The translations under genes were made by a program, and so were the position numbers. From assembly GCA_037951105.1 (NCBI GenBank), contig JBAMJV010003253.1, forward strand, positions 1 to 64,000: a stretch of DNA of 64,000 nt, in the 5' to 3' direction. Shown piece after piece: positions 10,382 to 24,900 of the stretch (the stretch's first letter is position 1; each line of letters opens with the position of its first letter). The notes beneath the pieces were generated by a model. It searched no databases. It was not told where the DNA came from and saw only the letters and a list, made by a program, of their open reading frames with translations. Source of the stretch: Echinarachnius parma. Lineage: Eukaryota; Echinodermata; Echinoidea; Clypeasteroida; Echinarachniidae.

Positions 10382-13300
10382 CTGTTTGTTATGGAAAGAA
10401 AAGATGGTCGATGAGAAATCTAAAACTTTTTAGATTTTAATCGCAGTTTGTATCACCTTTAAATTGGAAAGAAAAATGTTTACTTTACCTGTTATGTTTT
10501 GCCCACTACACTTAATATTTCAAGAACATCCTAGTGGTGCATAGGGGTAAATAAAAACAATTGTTCACACAAGTATTAATCAGTCTTTGAGGTGTCGAAT
10601 TACAATTGTCTCTGGGTTATTGTGTTACATGTATGCACACATTTGGTCCAAAATGACTATTATCCCATGGATAGTTTATCAAAGTAGCCAAATAATTTGA
10701 CTAGATTTTAAGTCTGCAATCATCTTAGCACTTTATATACGGGAACCGGATATCCCTGGTACCCGTGAGGTCTCTTCACAGACCGGAACCGATCTTTGCC
10801 CGGTCCCTACCAAAATATGTTTTTGTTTGCTTAAGATTTTTTTTTTTTTATAGCAACGAAACTGACTAAGACCGGAACATTGAATTGTTAATGTGTTTTC
10901 TTTTGTTCCCCTTTCAAACCGATTAGTATTATATTATTTCAATGTTAGTCGTGCTTTTTGCAACTGTTAAGGAAATGCTAAAACATTGAATACATTCATG
11001 TAGGTAAAATATAAAACTCGAAAGTCGTCAGTTGCACATAGGTATAGTTATCATGAGTTGGTAAAGGGGGAAAGTACAGTTCTGGTCAGACTGGATATTA
11101 GTAACTGAATATTGGTCGTTATCATTTAAAATACTTTATCCTCATGGTGATGGCTGGTTCTCTACCAGAGTGAGGGGATAGGCTCCCTCTACCTCCTAGC
11201 TGTCTTACTAGTACTTGTATCACATACAAGTACCCTTTTCACTCCTGTTTCCTTCTCTTCTTTGTCTCCTTTTCGATGAGATCCTCGCCAGCTAGTTAAG
11301 TCCAGCATGCCCCTAGGTAGTTTAGAGGCGCCTGCCCCCAGGAAAGGTCAAGACATCACCGATGTCAACATGTGGGTACATACACACATATCTCCTTGTT
11401 GACGGGAAAGGCGTATCCTTACATTTCGGTGAGGGTGCTGACTTGGGTCTCTGATTTCCTTAAGCTGCTTCTTCAGCCCTCCTCTCAGGGCCTTAATATT
11501 CCTTGATTTATCCAAGTTCCTTGATCCAAAATTACCATTCTTGGTGAGAGACATGGGTGGTAAAGTCTTTGGAGAAAAGGGGAATGACTGGTTTCCTGTC
11601 AGAATGAACATCAAGATGACTACAAAGGCACTAGAATATCAGCCAACCAGGGCCGAGCTATGGCTTATAGCCTCCACCAACACGCCCTGCCAGCGCGGTG
11701 TGAGTAGGCAAGTTACCTTCACCAATTATGGAGACAAACCAGAGAAGAGGTCGCAATGCCCAAGACCCAAATTGGCCCTAACTCTGCACACAGAGCTAGG
11801 AAGAAGGATGCGAAGGTTTCCCGTGGCAGATGGCCAGTTAATGATAGAGGGATGACTTAACAGCACAAAATGGCATTGCTTGGCAGAGAATAGCTCAAGA
11901 TAGAAATGGAAAATTGGTGAAGAGGCCTTCCTCCTGCAGTGGAGTGAAGTAGGCTGAATAAGAAGATCCTCATGAAAAATGTATTTCTTAAAGCGCCCTC
12001 TGAACAAACAATTAACTATACATTTAACATAATGATGTGCGATACTTACATGAAAGCAATAACAAAACAGAATGGATGTAATACTTATATCAATATAAAA
12101 TCGTTAATGGATATTATATTATCGAGATTATACATACCAAATAATGACACCAATCATAAAGATGATTATGCAGACAGCTGCGGTAGAAAGACCAATCGTT
12201 AGATTCACTGCGGATACGAATGTTAATTGATAATATGGTTTAGTCCTGTTAACTTAACTTGAATGCATCAAGCTCACTCACTTCTCTAATGGTTCGTTCA
12301 TGCATTGTTGTTTTCTTCTAACTAATATTATAAGTAAGAAGAAAACCAGGCATAAAATATAGGCCTTCGATAAATTACTGATTTTTGTGTGCACGTGGTG
12401 AAATGCCATCCAGCCAGTGTACATGTATGTTAATAGAAGACACCAATACAATAATAAGTATCAAATGTTCAGCATATCTAAGCGCGAGCTTAAGTTGATT
12501 CTTGTAAAAGTTCTTTTTGGATGAAACTGTCCACATTATTATATATAGCAAGCCAAAATGCAAAAGTTGCAAGATGGTTGACTAAAAAAAGGAACATACC
12601 ATTTATGTGCTATAGAGATGATTAAGACTTGAATTTTGTATTTTGGAATTAAAGGAAACGCGTATAATTGGATTGAATCATATCTAACGGAAATGAGACA
12701 GTTTGTAACAGTTATTGTATTAGTGAATGTGTGAATACTAGATCTGGAGTCCCACAGGGATCTATTCTAGGACCGTTGATATTTTGTATTTTTATGAATG
12801 ATATTTGCTATTTGAAACTTCATTCTCATTCTAAAATGTCTCTTTATGCTGACGACACAGCTATGTTTAATAATGGTAAAACGATTAATGATGTACAGGT
12901 GGTCTTACAAGAGGATGTTTATTTAATATGTAAGTGGCTAGACCTTAATAATATGCATTTAGCCTACACCCACAAAAAACAAAAGTCATGGCTTTCGGTC
13001 ATAGAACAAAATTGGTAAACGATGTTTTATTATTGAAGTATGAAAGTCTGCCTATAGAAAATATACATACTATTAAATACTTGGGTTTTATTTTTGACTC
13101 TGGCATGACTTGGAGAGAACATGTTTGTAATATTGTGGGCAAAACTTCTAGGGCAATAGGTTGTATTAGGAGAATCAAACAATTTCTTTCACCAAAGATA
13201 CTAATGAATTTTTATTTTGCTTTGATTCTACCACATGTTGATTATTGTTGTACATCCTAGGGGAGTTCTGCTAAAATTCACAAAGATAAGATACAAAAAC

Positions 13301-16300
13301 TTCAGAATAAGTATGCACGCGTAATTTTAAATGCTGATTATTATACACCTCAGTGTTCCATGTTACTTACCCTTGGTTGACAATCTGTGGAAGAGCGCAA
13401 AATATATCAATATTGTGCATTAGTTTATAAAATACAACATAATCTAGTATCAACTTATTCATAACCATTGATATGCAAGCGAAATGTAAATGATAAAACT
13501 CGTTATTCTGTAAAATGCCCCCTCTACTTACCACGCCCTAAGACTGAATATAAAAAGAAATTCTTTTACATATGTTGGAGCTAGCCTGTATAATACACTC
13601 CCTATAACAGTGCAGTCGTGCACATCCCTATACACGTAAACAAAAAAACAGTATAAAGCATTATATTGATTTGAATTTTATTTTATAATAGATGATATGT
13701 AACATGCTATATTATTATGCATGTATGATGTCTGTCTTGTATTCACTCTCCCCGTTATTTATGTTCGTTTTGAAATGTTATAATGTAATGTATATATGTT
13801 CATATTTTGTTGTTTATCAACATGCAAGTTAAACTGCAGGGCGCCTTTGTAAAGCAAATAAATAGATAAATAAATAAATAGATAAATAAATGGAAATAAT
13901 AATTTACAAGGCATGTGTAAGAAACCTAAGTGCAATAAAAAGCGCCACTTTCAAGGTCAGGGCCCCGTTGCAGACAGAGTTGCAAGTCAGTCTAAATGGG
14001 AAAATCTGATTGGTTAAAATGTGCAAATGTTCTGACTTGCGCGTAATTTTTAAACATTTTTTGGCAATAATAATTGTGAAATGATAGTAAGCGTTTCACT
14101 TAAAACAAGATGTGCGGGGCAAGTAAATTATGACATTATTTAACTTTATTTTGTACATACTGGTCTGACTTTAAAGCATGAAGGTTTTTGTCTGTTTCAT
14201 GTGTCCCCTGAAATTCTACCCAAAAGAAATGACATGTTAAAGACTGCCCAACCGTTTGACCAAGGGTGACATCAAGTTTAAACCTTCTTTTCAAGAATTC
14301 TACCGTAGTCCAAAGATCTTCAAAATTTGAAGATCTTTGGACTACGGTAGAATTATTGAAAATAATTTATATAATTTTTCATGCTGAACTATGGGCACGA
14401 TCTGTGGTTTCGACTAATAAACCTTTGCCATGGAATTCCCCATTTTGTTACATTTGGATGAAAATAAAAACTTTTAAGGTTCACAATTTGTTTTCATTTA
14501 TACTTTTTATTGAGATGAAGATAGGAAAGGTCACATCTGAAACTACGAAAAATGATTTATGAAAATATTTATGAAAATACTTACAGAAGTTATGAATTGT
14601 AGATATTATGATCAGGACTGTCTCTTTATGTACTATATCTTTGTATCATTATGTGGATTGCAAACATCAATTATAATTTACCATAAGACTATGTTGTAAA
14701 AATATGATTTGTATTTGAAATGATTTACATTGTAAATTTGTTGTTTGAGAGAAAAATAAAATTATTGCCAAAAAAATAAAAAAATACGTGCAAGTCAGAA
14801 CATTTGCACATTTCAACCAATCAGATTTTCCCATTTAGACTGAGTGTACATGCTTACGTCTAGTATCTCACTACATGTAACAATTATTAGCATGGAATAA
14901 AACTGTTATGTAAAGAAGTAGTACGCTCATCGGCCATCAAATGGAGTAGCGTATAGGAGCAGAATTGATTTGTCATCTCCTAATCATGCTTTACAAAATG
15001 CTAATAACTTGCTAGTATTATCTTTTTTCTATGGAAGAGCACAACGTAAAGATAATAATCATATTCATAAGCACGGCTTTTATTAAAAAAAACATTCGAA
15101 TTTGTTGTTTATTTTCATGTTACATCATCACGCACATAATATATATATATATATACACACGTTATGATTATGAGGAATGGTCATGATATTATTTCAATAT
15201 ACTGATCAGTAAGTATGTTAATTTCGAGAAAACAAGAAATCTAAGCTAGCTTAGCGCGCTCTCCCTGTGCACCGCATGAACGGCTGCGCTACGATAAACA
15301 TAGTGATTACGCGTAAAACGACCCGAACACATTTAGTCAGAGCGGTAAGTTTGCTCGCTCAAGTGGCTGAAATATGACACCTTTGGGGGGAACTTTTCCC
15401 TCACTGGCAACGTTGCCAGATCTGGCATAATTATGCTTCCTGGCATAATTATTATTATTAGTATTACTTATACCGCGCTTTTCCCATAAGGCCCAAAGTG
15501 CTTACAATCAAATTCAACAACAATTATAAATACACGTACAATGAAAATAATACAATCACAAACTACTAAAAAGATGTGTTTTCAAAGCCTTTCTGAAGGC
15601 CATTTTGACCATTTTAGCATCTGGTGTTATGCCTGGCATAATTTGACTTTTTATAGTATAATTCTGGCAGAATTTGGAGAAAAAAAAGGTCCCGACAATC
15701 ATCACCAATCATCTCGACCTGAAAATTGTTCGAAGGATCCTGGTCTCGGCCTCGGAATTTGTGTAAAAATCCTGGTCTCGCGCTCGAAAATGTTGGACCT
15801 GACCTGGTTTTCGTTGCAGAAAGAGATACAATCGATTGTAAGTTGCAATTAATCGTAAGTCAGATCACGTGTTCGAGATGCGCAAATCTGATTGGTTGAA
15901 ACGCGTACATTTTCTGACCTACGATCAATCGTAACTTACAATTGATTGTATCTCTTTCTGCAACGTGGCCATGGTCTCGGTCTCGAAAATTGTAAAGGTA
16001 CTTGGTCTCGGCTTCGAAAATTGTCTACGACGTTCTGTTCCTTCAAATGAAAAAAAGCAAAAAAACATACATACCGCCTTGTGCTTCATCCAATCCAGAC
16101 TGGTTTGTTGTAACTACGGATGATGTCGTATTCGAGGTTGATTTCGATGTTGTTACGAAGATTTCAGTTGTTGTCAATTTTGTTGTGGACACGGGGGAGG
16201 TCAAGGCTGTAGGTGTCAGTGTAAAACAAGATCGTGTTAACCCGTCGAAAACGGTACCCAATTTTACATCTCGGGCTGACGGGTTTCAAGGAAAATAATT

Positions 16301-18899
16301 ATGTTGCACACAAATAAAATCTTCCTGAAACGGATCTGAAAGCGGACGCGAGTAATACAATCTACATGATCTACCACAATTTTACTGCAATTATTTTTTG
16401 ATTGAATACGCATTAAACAATCGCCTCAAATGAGTTACAAAGTTTTTCATAATGAAATGTCTAACAAATGAAAATAAATTAAACCAATGTATGTATACTG
16501 TAAATACCTCAATAATGGACAATACAATGCATGTCTTCAACATGTGCTAATCTATTATGATAAATGATTTGTCGATAATGTGCACATTTTGTAACTCTTC
16601 ATTACCCTATCATCAGATAAAAATCACAACGACTGACCTGGTGTTGTCGTACTTGGTGGAAATATTTCATAAACATTTATGTTATTTATTCCTATGGATG
16701 GTTCGCGAGATGTATCTTGCACTGCCGTAAGAGATATCTGAAATAAAAATAACAAAAAAGTGGTGTAGAAAGTATAAATCGCCACGGGGAGGAAACAAGA
16801 GAACACGAATCCCATGAAGGGGTAACCAACATTAATTATAGAGGTGTTATGTATTGCTGTATTTAGAATTGCCGCCTATTCCCGCCTCGTACAAAAGTGA
16901 GGGGGCAACTGCAGGGCCAGTATGCATTGGGGTCAATGATTGTCCCTCTCATTTGCACCCATTGGGTCCGCCGCCGACCTCCACCCCCCCCCCCCCCCCT
17001 CAAAAAATTAGTAATAATAATACTAAATGAATAACAAATAGATAAGCACATCATTGAATAATTTATTTAAAAATGTAAATAATAAGTAAATGAAATGAAA
17101 TAGATTAAAAAAAAAAAAAAAAACACAATACGTAAATTAATAAATACAAATATCCGTAAGTCTAGTAAACAAAATACTAATTCATGTATATAAAGGACAG
17201 AAATGTACTAAACTTAAAGGTGCACCTGTAAAGTGTCCGATATTGCCCAAAATGACATTTGAGACTTCAATCCTGTACCAAAATCATTGTAAGGTACAGT
17301 ATGTCCGAATAGTGTGTCTAAGTTTCATTGAAAGGGAACACTGCTTTCCTGGTTAAAAATCGAAAATATGTGTGAGCTTTTACAACGAATTACTGTAGGA
17401 CGCTTATGAGGTTCATGAACGTTCATTAACGCTCTTGAGCTGAATGATAGATATCGTCATACTAAAGGGACATTAAAAAAATCTAACCCTATTTTATTAT
17501 TCTCTTACCATAAGCTAAACACCACGCTAGAAGAGAAACAAGGAAGCTCCAAGTTATTTTCGTGGAGTTAGACACTTTACAGGCATCCCTTTAAACTGAA
17601 AGAAATGCATGTATAACATGTCTATACATTTAATTTTGCTACAGATCTAACCAAAACTAAGTTACCTTCATCAATGATCTGCATCTTATATATATTTCCT
17701 CGTTCCTCCAGTTCCCCGATGTGTCAGAGAAAGAACGGACACCAGTGCCATCTGCACACACTGAAACCTCGAGATGGCCGCGAGAATTCGCAAAGTAGGA
17801 GAACGTCATCCTTCCCAACGGTGATGCGAAATCGGGTAAATAACACTTCACTTCTGCGTTTGAATAACTCTGGTTATAAAAGGATCGATAGTAGTACCCT
17901 ATGAGAATAAAACGTATGTAAGTTGTAAGAAATATACATGCCAATAATGATCACATTAAAATATATACCGGTAGTTACAATGATATATAAATTCTTTTCA
18001 CCTTGATACTTTTGTAATAACATGACTTGTAGTGAATATTTACCAAAAATTCTTGGCTTTCGTCATTCCATCATTATGTTCACGTCTTTTGAACCACAGG
18101 AACTCACAGAACATTATGATAAAGTAGGAACATAGTTCACAACTACAGAGATAGCGTTACAAGTAATGATCATGTATTCGCGTATATCTCTCACGTGTAT
18201 GAGATATACTCTGAAGAATCGAAAATAAGTGCTTTTCGTATGTATATACAAACAAAGAGTATTTTGCGGCTGCTCGTTGTTTTGACGCTCTTCACGGAAC
18301 GCTAATTTTTTCAGCAGGCCAAACAAGTGGAACAACATACATTTTTATTGTAGGTTTTTCCCATCCATTATAACAATTTTCATTTAATTTTACAAATTTC
18401 TATTTCAATTTCGTCCCGAGAAACTAGTAAAGCGCGAATCTTCAATTTCGTAAATTTTCATTCTAATTCGTTATTTTGTTAATCAATTTCAAAGACTATT
18501 AGTATGAAAGTTCATCTGTATTGGTAATTAACATAATATCTATTTTAAAGACATCGCATTCCAAATCGTCGATTGTCATTGAAATTCGTATCTGCCGCTG
18601 AGCGAGTGGTGAATGTCTTTTTCAAACAGTTCCGTGATTATTTCATTTAAATTCGTATATCCGGTCCCCCATGCCCTATGTGCAATGTTATGACTAGCAC
18701 ATAATGTGGAGATACGAAGGTGGCTAGGCGGGTACGTGTGAATGTGTATGTCAGTATGTGTGTCGTGTGTATATATGTGCGTATATAATATGCATTGTTT
18801 CACATTATTTCTATCTACGCCTTGAAAAAGAATTAAATAAAGAAAAACAAAATAAACGTTCTTGTGTGTGTTTGTTTATGTGTGAGGGTTTTGTGTATA

Positions 18900-18940
<41 letters not shown>

Positions 18941-21900
18941 TTGTGTGTGTGTTTGAGTACGTGTGTATACGCGTGTATACGCGTGTATGTTACCCCGAAA
19001 TGACAATGTTACAATTTAACAATTAAATAAAGACAATACAAAACAAAACATTACAGCGTAATTCATGGGACGAATTTGAATCGAATTGTAAGGGAAATTA
19101 ACGCAAATTGAAGAAATTGCTTTCACTTTTATGTGCTCAGCAACTGTGACCGACGAATTGAATTGTACTTGACGATAATTCAGAGACTACATTGAATTAA
19201 CTTTTTGTGATGGTGAAATCGCTCGACAATAGACGAAACTGAAGTCGACATCGGCACATTCTCGGCTTCATGGGACGAAATTGAAGTACAAATTTATAAA
19301 TTGAAAATGGACGGGAAAAGCTATAATAATGACAACTGTTCTCGTTAATAAAGACAAAATTTAATATTGTTGAAAGCTACCTATCTAACATGCATACCTC
19401 CTTCAATCCTGAAGAATACTGCAGATAATTTGCTGTAGGCATGGTAGTGGAATCCGGTTGCATGAACATATTTTGTGCCCACCACCCCCAGCCCCTCCCC
19501 CCCCCCCCCCCCATCTTAAAAGTCAATGATAGTCGTCAAATCCTGGACACGCCACTTCTTTCACTGAAAACCCATTCTTAAGATATGAGGAAAACAATAT
19601 TGAGTATTCACAATGTTTCTCACCGTTGCCACCTATCCACCTCCCCCAATAGCCCTGGTCATTCGTTTCCTGTGTAATTCTGCAATTTGAGCTGAGAAAG
19701 CCAGAAGAGTCACAGGAAAAATCTGAAAATAAGATTGAACAGGTCAAATTACAAGGACTGATTGCAAACACTGAAGATAAGCATGTGATACGGTTGGTCG
19801 AATCAACACCCACGGTTGTTTTTGTTGAGTTTTATTCCTTGGTAGTCTTATGAATTCATTCTGAGGCCGCGGGTGTTCACCTCGATTACGTTGTCAGGGG
19901 GTGGACTAGACCTTGGATAGAGATCTGTTTATTCAGGGACTTATTTGATGTTAAAGGGATAGTTGAGTATTGGTCAAACTTAACTTTAGTAACCAAAACC
20001 GGCACCATTACGGAACAAAGTAACTTCACCATGCTCTAAAAGTATACACAATTACAAACGACTAAGTAAAACCCCTGTTATCATTCAAAAAGAGCCGTTA
20101 CAACTCAAGAGGGCGCTATTTAAAAAAAAATCATTGGTTTTAGCCTTTTTTCATACCAAATTGTGCATTTAATGTTTGTTAAAATAATGATTCAATAGAG
20201 ATATCATCAACGATTTTTTAAAAAACCTATTCTGATTTTTTTCAAAGTAGTCTACGAGCATTTTTTAAAATTTGTCTAAAAAGTCTAAATATCGCCCGGT
20301 GATTGCCGGTGAAGAACATTTTGAATACAAATATATTTTTATACCGATTTTGATCAAATAAAGTTTATTCTGTCATTAAAATTGTATGTTCTTTTGAATT
20401 TGACAGTCAGTTTTTCATTATCTCACAAAAAAATATTGGGGGGCACTTCGGGAAATACCAATACTCAACACTACCTTTCATATGATAATACTTTCAATGA
20501 TAATATCATTGTAAAGCGGTTTGAGATGATTATCAATCATGATAGTCGCTGTATAAATCGAAACATAATTATAATGATAATAATAATGAAAATAATACTG
20601 ACAATAATAACAATATCAATATTAAAGGGATAGTTGAGTGTTGGTAAAGGGGGGCACTTCACAAACAAATTTTTTGTGAGGTAATGAAAAACTGACTGTC
20701 AAATTCGAAAGAACATACAATTTTAATGAAAGAATAAACTTTATTTGAACAAAATCGGTTCAGAAACGGCTGAAATATCCATAAAGTTTAACATATTTGT
20801 ATTAAAAAAATCTTCACCAGGGGATATTTTGACTTTTTAGAAACAAATTTTAAAATGCTTAAAGACTACTTTGAAAAAAATCTGAATAGGTTTTTAAAAA
20901 GTTGTTGATGATATCTCTATTGAATCATTATTTTAACAAAACATTAAATGCACAATTTTGTATGTAAAATGGCTAAAACCAATATTTTTTTTAGACCGCG
21001 CCCTCTTGAGTTGTAACGGCTCTTTTTGAATGATAACAGGGGTTTTACTTAGTCGTTTGTAATTGTGTATACTTTTCGAGCATGGTGAAGTTATAACTAT
21101 TATTTTGTACCGTAATGGTGCAGGTTTTGGTTACTAAAGTTAAGTTTGACCAATACTCAACTATCCCTTTCATACAAAAACTGATGGTAATAATAGTAAC
21201 AATAAGAATGAAAAATAATGTAACAATAATAAAAGTAATTCAAATATATAAGGAAACTGACCAGAAATATATAATGTGATTGAAAAAGAGCAAAGAAAAA
21301 TTGGATTCCAACGGGATTCCAACGGGATTCGAACCCGAGAGCTCCGGATTACTAGACCAGTACTCTTACCGACTGAGCTATAGAAAACCCTATGACGGCG
21401 CTCGTCCTTGAAACCCCTTAATTCTTCATTGCTCGAGTGGTCAGAAGCTATTATAAACCTGACATAAACCCGAAGGATGAAAATCAACTTGGAGATATAT
21501 GCGAGGGATCACCGAAGTGATGCATCTTTTTAAATAATTAATTCAAACAACTCGAGCAATGAAGAATTAAAGGGATAGTTGAGTTTTGGTAGAGAGGGCG
21601 CTAGACTACTGAGCGTAAAATTTGAAAGAGCATAATATTTAAATAATAAAATCATCTTTGTTTGATAAAAATCGGTTCAGGGACGGCTGAAATATCCATA
21701 AATATAACAATTTGTAATAAACCTGGGGCCCCAGGTTTATTAGAGAATTTTGAGCCAGCCGTTAAAAATTCAAAAAAATGCTTTCTCTTTTCAAAAAGTT
21801 ACAAAATATGTATTTAAATAGTTATTGGTTATTTCTCTATCTAATCACTATTTCAACAAAGCATCACATGCACAATATTTTATTCAAAATGGTTGAAACC

Positions 21901-24900
21901 GATGAGTGTTAAGAGAGCGCCCTCTTACGTTTTAACGCCTCTTTTTGAATGATAACATGATCTTTACTACGTCATTTGTAATTTTGTGTTCCTTTCTAGT
22001 TATAACTATTAGTTTGTAATGTAATGATGCAGGTTTTGGTTACTAAAATTCAGTTTCACCAAAACTGTACTCTCCTTACCAGAACTCAACTATCCCTTTA
22101 AGGGGTTTCAGGGACGAGCGAGCGCCGTCATATGGTTTTCTATAGCTCAGTCGGTAAGAGCACCGGTCTAGCAATCTGGAGGTCTCGGGTTCGAATCCCG
22201 TTGGAATCCCATTTTCGTTTGCTCTTTTTCAATCACAATAATAAAAGTAATAACAATAACATTTTCCCATCAATTTTCAAACAATCGTCATTCAATTTTG
22301 TAACTTCAATTTCGTCTCGAGAATGTGCACATTCAAACTGTAAAATTGGGTCATTCTATTTCGTCATTGTGCAATGGAATTCGTCGTGCGCGTTATGTTA
22401 ATCGAATTATGTTCATTCGATTTCAAGACTTCGTCGTTCAAATTCGTCTTGCCGTCTGGTTGCTCTGTTTCATATGCATTTTCCCCATGACAACCGATGA
22501 CGTTATCAATAAATAATCGTTTCTTAAACGATTGATTAGACAAAAACAAGTTATTTTGATATTGTTAAACACAAACGGTGCTGTCAAAAAGTCTGATTGT
22601 TTGATTTATCAATACAATAAATTTGTGCTGGGAGAGTATAATTGAAATTCGCGGTCGCAGTTTCTGAAAACATAGTATAACTGACGCATTTGAATTGCTC
22701 TGGACGATCATGCGTGACAAATGCCTAAATTGAATGGACTTTTTAAAAATTGGTCGAAAATAGACAAAATTGAAGTTGGCATTGGCATATTCTCGGCTTC
22801 TCGGAACGAAATTGAAGGATACATTTTAAAATTGAATGTCAAAAGTGTTAAAATCGAGGGGGACACCTATAATAATAAATAAATAACGAATAATTCGTGT
22901 GTCAAGTCAGCCCGACCACATCTACGCCTCTGCAGTATACAAACTTCCAAACAACTATCAATGTGGCTGAATTGCTAATGTTCGCACTGTATCAGTTTAT
23001 GATACGCAACATGTGGTGCAAAACATATTAAATAAATCACATGACTACGGATGGAGCCACGAATGGCATGTGATCAATATTGTTAAAAAAAAGAAGATAT
23101 ATATTCCTTACAATATACTGTACACACAAATCAAATCTATTCAACATGCCTTGTACAAAGAGTTGATAAATTGTGTGTTACTGTAGTGTGAAAGTTTGAT
23201 CATAAATAAGTTCCGTATATGGTCGATTCCAACGAAAAGTGTACACGGCATGTTCAGACCTATTTGATTTTTTTGAAAGGTCCTACAATCTCGATTTATT
23301 TTTGAGCAGATGCATCTTGGCGAGACCTTTCGCGCCATACAAAATTTGTGACCATTGCATTTATATTTTTTTTCTACAGGAACAAAAAACATGCTATTTT
23401 TGACCACTTTTGAAAAAAGTCTCTTAACGTTTTTTTGAGCGGTTAGAAATCTTAGAATGAAAACTTGATACGAATTGGTTTATTTTTACATGGGAGGTTG
23501 TTGCATATGTCAGGACTCATTATATGAGTTTTTGTAAGTAACTGGCAATCATGTGATTTTTGGTGATTTTTTACATAGTGGTAAATTTTAAGCGTTGCCT
23601 ACGAATACATTTTTTAGCACTCATAACCTTATGGAAAAATGTATCACACGATTAAAAATGTGTGCTCAACTTAAACCCTCATGTGTCTATTATTGAAATG
23701 CATTATCAAAAATCCTAGTGTTTTTATTGTATAGCCGTCAGAAACGTCAAAAGCTGAAAAGGCCCATTTGGTAAAAAAATGGCATTACCTACGTATACAC
23801 TTCATCATGTCGTAGCTTCAACATGTATGTAGATTAGTGAGAGATAACTTAGTAATAGATGGAATATAGCATAACGCTAATATGTGCAAGGATTTATCGT
23901 TTTCAAATAATGATTTTAGGAGATATTCAACAAAATGTGTTGCATTCGTAAGTAATTTTTAACAAATTAAACGTTACTTACGAATACAAACATGACATAG
24001 GGAGTTTGATTCCTGCACTGACATTATTTCAAACGGCAATATCATATTATTATTTTGGCTATTTGAAGAAAATGAGCGTGTTATTGTATGAAACAAATTT
24101 CCTTTTCATGCGTTATAATGTTCATATTTTTGGGGCATTTAGATTACGAGCACACCAGGTTAAAAAAGTTACTTTTTTTGCCTCATTTAACATTAAACGA
24201 TTTTCTCCTCCTCGTTAAACAAGCGTAATCATCATATTAATACATGTATTTATGTGTATGATTCGAAGGCATCCTTTGGCAATAGATTGTAATCAAAATA
24301 ACGATAGGCAATGCTTTAATAAGAGCATTAATGTGGCATTTTATCATGGGGACACTCTGTATTCGTAGGTAAAATGTACTCGTAGGTAACAATACAAAAG
24401 TAAACTTTCGGATATTAAAGCCCATTTGGATGTCACAATCAACCTAATAAGTGTGCGCTTTCTAAATCCGACCAGATGCTTTCATCATCTAGAGTTTCGA
24501 CTGAAAATATGATTATTTTTTTTACAAAGTTCCGAATACACAAAAATAACGATGTCATCATTGATTTTTAAATCGGTTAATACAAAAAAAAAAAAATTTA
24601 AAACCACATGCATCTGATGGCCCACTATCTGCATCAAGATGATCAACCCATTTGATCCAAAAGCAATTGCGGTTGTTTGAATTGCATTTTGGTATTTTTG
24701 TCTATGAAATTTTCCTTGTAAATAACATATATCATGGAGTCTGTGTACATGGTATCTACGTTGACGTATGCACTATGACTTTTGGCAAACAGTTGTATAT
24801 AAACCACATGATAAGCCGACGTAATCGATTATTTTCATTTGTATCCCAATCACACGAGAGATTGAATCAGATATGGCTCTTTATAAAGTAGGTAGAATAC

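Noticed and set aside
11348..11855. Overlapping ORFs of 88-104 codons in gene 1 intron 6
   Set aside because: Both strands are open, no recognisable domain and no phase-compatible splice sites; treated as an unidentified old repeat.
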